A program made the translations under genes and the position numbers. The notes below the pieces were generated by a model. The model saw nothing but the letters and a program-made list of their open reading frames with translations, was not told the DNA's origin and did no database searches. A stretch of DNA of 64,000 nucleotides from CAVOAK01 sp963664465 (GTDB lineage: Bacteria > Pseudomonadota > Alphaproteobacteria > UBA8366 > CAVOAK01), in assembly GCA_963664465.2 (NCBI GenBank), contig CAXXSU010000002.1, positions 124,001-188,000 of the forward strand. Direction: 5' to 3'. Positions 61,625-64,000 of the stretch are shown in pieces; the first letter of the stretch is position 1; each line of letters begins with the position of its first letter.

Positions 61625-62910
61625 GGGAACCTCTAAAAATTCTCCTTTTTCGGGCGTCGTCGATTTAGAATCGGGTTGACGATTTGTTGATAGCGGGAGG
61701 CGTGGTTGATGGGTCAGATGGGGTTTTTCGATCTTGGGAACCGGTATTCCGGTCTTGACGCCAAGAACGAGCCGCTTTTGAAGATCGACGGGGTGGTTCC
61801 GTGGGAGGACTTGCGCGCCCGTCTTGAGGCGGTGTGGCGGCGTGCGGACAAGGTGCGCAAATCGCGGGCGGGACGCAAGCCGTGGGATGCGATTGTGATG
61901 TTCAAGACGATCATTCTGTGCGCGCTCTACAATCTCTCGGACGACCAAGTTGAGCATCAGATCCGTGACCGCCTGTCGTTCATGCGATTTCTGGGGTTGG
62001 GTCTAGAGGGCCGGGTTCCCGACGCCAAGACGGTGTGGCTGTACCGCGAACAGTTAACGCAAGCTGGCGTGATCGAGGCTTTATTCGAGACGTTCGATGG
62101 CTACCTGAAGGATCAGGGCTATCTGGCGATGGGCGGCCAGATCATCGACGCCTCGATTGTGGCGGTACCCAAACAGCGCAACAGCCGCGAGGAGAACGCG
62201 CGGATAAAGGCGGGCGAGACGCCGGCAGGCTGGGAGGACAAGCCGGCAAAGCGGCGCCAAAAGGATGTCGAGGCGCGGTGGACCAAGAAGCACGGCAAGA
62301 GCCATTACGGTTACAAGAACCATGTCAACGTGGACCGTCGGCACAAGCTGGTGCGGCGCTATCATGTAAGCGACGCGGCGGAGCACGACAGCCAAGTCCT
62401 CGACGATATCCTGGATGGGGACAACACGGCTTTGGGTGTGTGGGCGGACAGCGCTTACCGCTCGGCGGAGATCGAGGCGTCGCTGAAGGAGAAGGGGTTG
62501 CGGAGCCGGATCCATCGCAAGGGCCGCCGCAACAAGCCGTTGAGCGAGCGCGAGAAGCAAGGCAACAAGACCCGTTCGTCGGTTCGGGTCCGCGTCGAGC
62601 ATGTCTTCGGGGCCCAGAGCAACGACATGGGCGGGACGCTGGTGCGTAGTGTCGGGCTGGTGCGGGCGAAGGCGCGGATCGGGTTGAAGAACCTCGCCTA
62701 CAACATGCGCCGCCTGGTCCAACTGGAGCGTCTCGCGGCGGCCGTGTGACGATACTCGGAGGAGAAGACCGCCTGGGGACGGTCTTGAAGCGGAAATAAC
62801 TCAATTGGAGCGTGGAAGACCCCGAAAATCTCGGCTCCGGCATGGCTGGAGCTGGTGACAGCCTAGTTAAACAATATCCTCCGGCAACTCACCAATTCTT
62901 AGAGGTGCCC
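61625..62910 (+). mobile_element. IS5-family insertion sequence (1286 bp)
   Basis: Left end GGGAACCTCTAAAAATTC; inwards from the right GGGCACCTCTAAGAATTG, 15 of 18 bases the same. TTAA flanks it on both sides (61621-61624, 62911-62914), a 4-base target duplication that fits the YTAR preference of IS5 relatives. It splits the porin gene. Confidence 0.92.
61709..62749 (+). CDS. IS5-family transposase
   Basis: A 346-residue DDE transposase: GQMGFFDLGNRYSGLDAKNE, RKSRAGRKPWDAIVMFKTII, LYNLSDDQVEHQIRDRLSFM, GGQIIDASIVAVPKQRN (first acidic residue), VWADSAYRSAEIE (second) and SVRVRVEHVFGAQSNDM (glutamate). ATG 61709 follows GGGAGG. Complete and likely active. Confidence 0.95.
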   Translation: MGQMGFFDLGNRYSGLDAKNEPLLKIDGVVPWEDLRARLEAVWRRADKVRKSRAGRKPWDAIVMFKTIILCALYNLSDDQVEHQIRDRLSFMRFLGLGLEGRVPDAKTVWLYREQLTQAGVIEALFETFDGYLKDQGYLAMGGQIIDASIVAVPKQRNSREENARIKAGETPAGWEDKPAKRRQKDVEARWTKKHGKSHYGYKNHVNVDRRHKLVRRYHVSDAAEHDSQVLDDILDGDNTALGVWADSAYRSAEIEASLKEKGLRSRIHRKGRRNKPLSEREKQGNKTRSSVRVRVEHVFGAQSNDMGGTLVRSVGLVRAKARIGLKNLAYNMRRLVQLERLAAAV

Positions 62911-62914
62911 TTAA

Positions 62915-63407
62915 CTACAACAACAAGATCGGCGACATCGGCGTCCGTTTTGGCACCACGTATACTCGTGCCGCCTCGGAGCCAAACTCAACGTCCGCTT
63001 CCGCCGGCAGTTCGTTGTCGCGTGAAGACATCGCGGCATGGTCGGTCGGCGGCACGCTCAGCTTCTCCGGCTTCTCGGTCGGCGTAGGACATGGCGACAG
63101 CGGCGATTCGAACTGTACGAAAGCCAACACGCTGTGCGACCGAGGCGATTGGTGGGACGTTGCCGGTCAGTATAAGTTCGGTAATACGACCGTTGCTGGC
63201 GGTTATTTGAGCAACGAGAGCAACGGTGCCGGCGCCGCAATTGGCGACCAGGTCGACGTATGGACCCTGGGTGTGAGCCACAATTTCGCGTCAGCGCCGG
63301 GTATGCGGGCGTGGGCTGAGGTTGTGCAGTACGAAATTGATCGTACGGGCACGACCAGCGATAACGATGCGACATACTTCATGATTGGTACGCAAGTCGC
63401 GTTCTAA
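62915..63407 (+). pseudogene. Outer-membrane porin, 3' fragment
   Basis: The last 164 codons of the porin. After removing the element and one TTAA, the frame reads GLGLNYNNKIGDIGVRFGTT and continues through VGGTLSFSGFSVGVGHGDSG and YKFGNTTVAGGYLSNESNGA to the C-terminal strand ATYFMIGTQVAF, ending in phenylalanine as outer-membrane barrels do. The rebuilt protein has 377 residues including the signal, normal for the family. A terminator follows. Confidence 0.88.
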
Positions 63408-63432
63408 AGCCAGTCGGAAATATTATTCCTTT

Positions 63433-63461
63433 AAAGGGGCAGCATTCGCTGCCCCTTTTTT
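63433..63461 (+). terminator. Rho-independent terminator of the porin gene
   Basis: AAAGGGGCAGC and GCTGCCCCTTT pair over 11 bases around the loop ATTC, and six T residues follow. It lies 25 bases after the porin stop. Confidence 0.9.
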
Positions 63462-63527
63462 CTTTGACTAAACAACGAGGCGACAAATCGCTGGATGTTG
63501 CTTTGAGTCTTGGGGCATAACTCATTC

Positions 63528-64000
63528 ATGCGCTTACGAATCCCGCATCTGTTCAAGGTACTGACGCTTTGCGCGCTGGTTTCCAGCTGCGCCGGCTCTA
63601 CGCCACCGACCGAAGATGACATAAAAAGCCGCGACGAATTGCGGCGTGAAGGCTCAGGCAAGATCTTTGGTGACGACGCCTTCGTATTTGGACCGGGAGC
63701 AAAGAAAGGCGAGGGTGGCGGTGTCGGCATAGCCGTCAACAGTTTCCTTTGGCGCGCCTCGCTCGACACAATTTCATTCATGCCACTTAGTTCGGCCGAC
63801 CCGTTTGGCGGCGTCATTATCACCGATTGGTTCACGCCGCCCAACAGCACGCGCGAGCGCCTCAAGGTACAGGTTTACATCCTCGATCGTCAGTTGCGGT
63901 CTGATGGGTTGCGCGTCGCCGTCTTCCGTCAAACCTTGAACAGTTCCGGTGCCTGGGTTCAAGCGACCATCAACAAACAGACCGTTGTGGACTTGGAAAA
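63528..64000 (+). CDS. DUF3576 lipoprotein, 5' part
   Basis: The first 157 codons of a DUF3576 protein; the end lies beyond the window. It has a lipoprotein signal (LFKVLTLCALVSSCAG, cysteine at the end of the signal), then DELRREGSGKIFGDDAFVFG, VNSFLWRASLDTISFMPLSS, ADPFGGVIITDWFTPPNS and LDRQLRSDGLRVAVFRQ, all typical of the family. It is probably an envelope lipoprotein of unknown role; in related genomes it precedes leuS and lptE. The open frame is continuous to the window edge. Confidence 0.88.
   Translation, partial: MRLRIPHLFKVLTLCALVSSCAGSTPPTEDDIKSRDELRREGSGKIFGDDAFVFGPGAKKGEGGGVGIAVNSFLWRASLDTISFMPLSSADPFGGVIITDWFTPPNSTRERLKVQVYILDRQLRSDGLRVAVFRQTLNSSGAWVQATINKQTVVDLE

Noticed and set aside
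1..64000. CRISPR array or restriction/toxin defence system
   Set aside because: No evenly spaced repeats, cas genes, restriction enzymes or toxin-antitoxin pairs could be recognised; the HNH fragment is a phage packaging type.

Overview
The window reads as chromosome of an alphaproteobacterium, most likely Rhodospirillales-like. This is an inference from the gene order cnoX-LON-Trm112-DUF971, the run dapC-ftsK-lolA, a Coq6/UbiH-type hydroxylase, an anchored porin followed by a DUF3576 lipoprotein, and GTG/TTG starts with frequent 4-base start/stop overlaps. No rRNA or CRISPR array is visible. One tRNA gene (Gly-GCC) is present.

Layout. 1-10.3 kb is a catabolic cluster: a TauD-like dioxygenase (cut by the window edge), three Rieske oxygenase alpha subunits (two are close paralogues), a D-2-hydroxyacid dehydrogenase, a 4,5-dihydroxyphthalate decarboxylase-like protein, a DinB-like protein, a DUF1989 protein and an orphan amino-acid-type binding protein. 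10.3-13.3 kb is a decayed prophage remnant ending at tRNA-Gly. 13.5-17.2 kb holds a prolyl-tRNA editing gene split by two side-by-side insertion sequences (IS1380 and IS1182 families). 17.4-28.6 kb is housekeeping: thioredoxin-like holdase, LON-domain protein, ubiquinone hydroxylase, DapC-like aminotransferase, FtsK, LolA, an IS1595-split PuuD-type amidohydrolase and exonuclease III.

28.6-45.9 kb is the most unusual part. A leftward operon encodes an 888-residue ABC exporter-like protein with an expanded, degenerate nucleotide-binding domain, a stand-alone cyclic-nucleotide-binding domain protein and two small methyltransferases. Divergent from it is a tightly coupled rightward operon of four glycosyltransferases, a histidine phosphatase, a polysaccharide deacetylase-like protein, a small membrane protein and a complete oligopeptide-type ABC importer. 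Together they suggest an undescribed envelope glycan or glycoconjugate locus; the substrate cannot be read from sequence.

45.9-64 kb holds a methyltransferase/MBL hydrolase pair, an MFS permease, an OmpR-type regulator, a protein of unknown function behind a good sigma-54 promoter match, an L,D-transpeptidase, a second identical IS1380 copy that has rewritten the end of yggS, two convergent TPR-enzyme genes (sulfotransferase; glycosyltransferase-like and frameshifted), a JmjC-type oxygenase, an intact IS1595 copy, and a porin gene split by an IS5-family element.

Mobile DNA and decay are the dominant theme: six IS elements, of which four interrupt three genes and one alters the 3' end of a fourth, plus a nonsense HNH gene and two frameshifts. 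For the interrupted genes the pre-insertion reading frames can be rebuilt exactly from the duplicated target bases.
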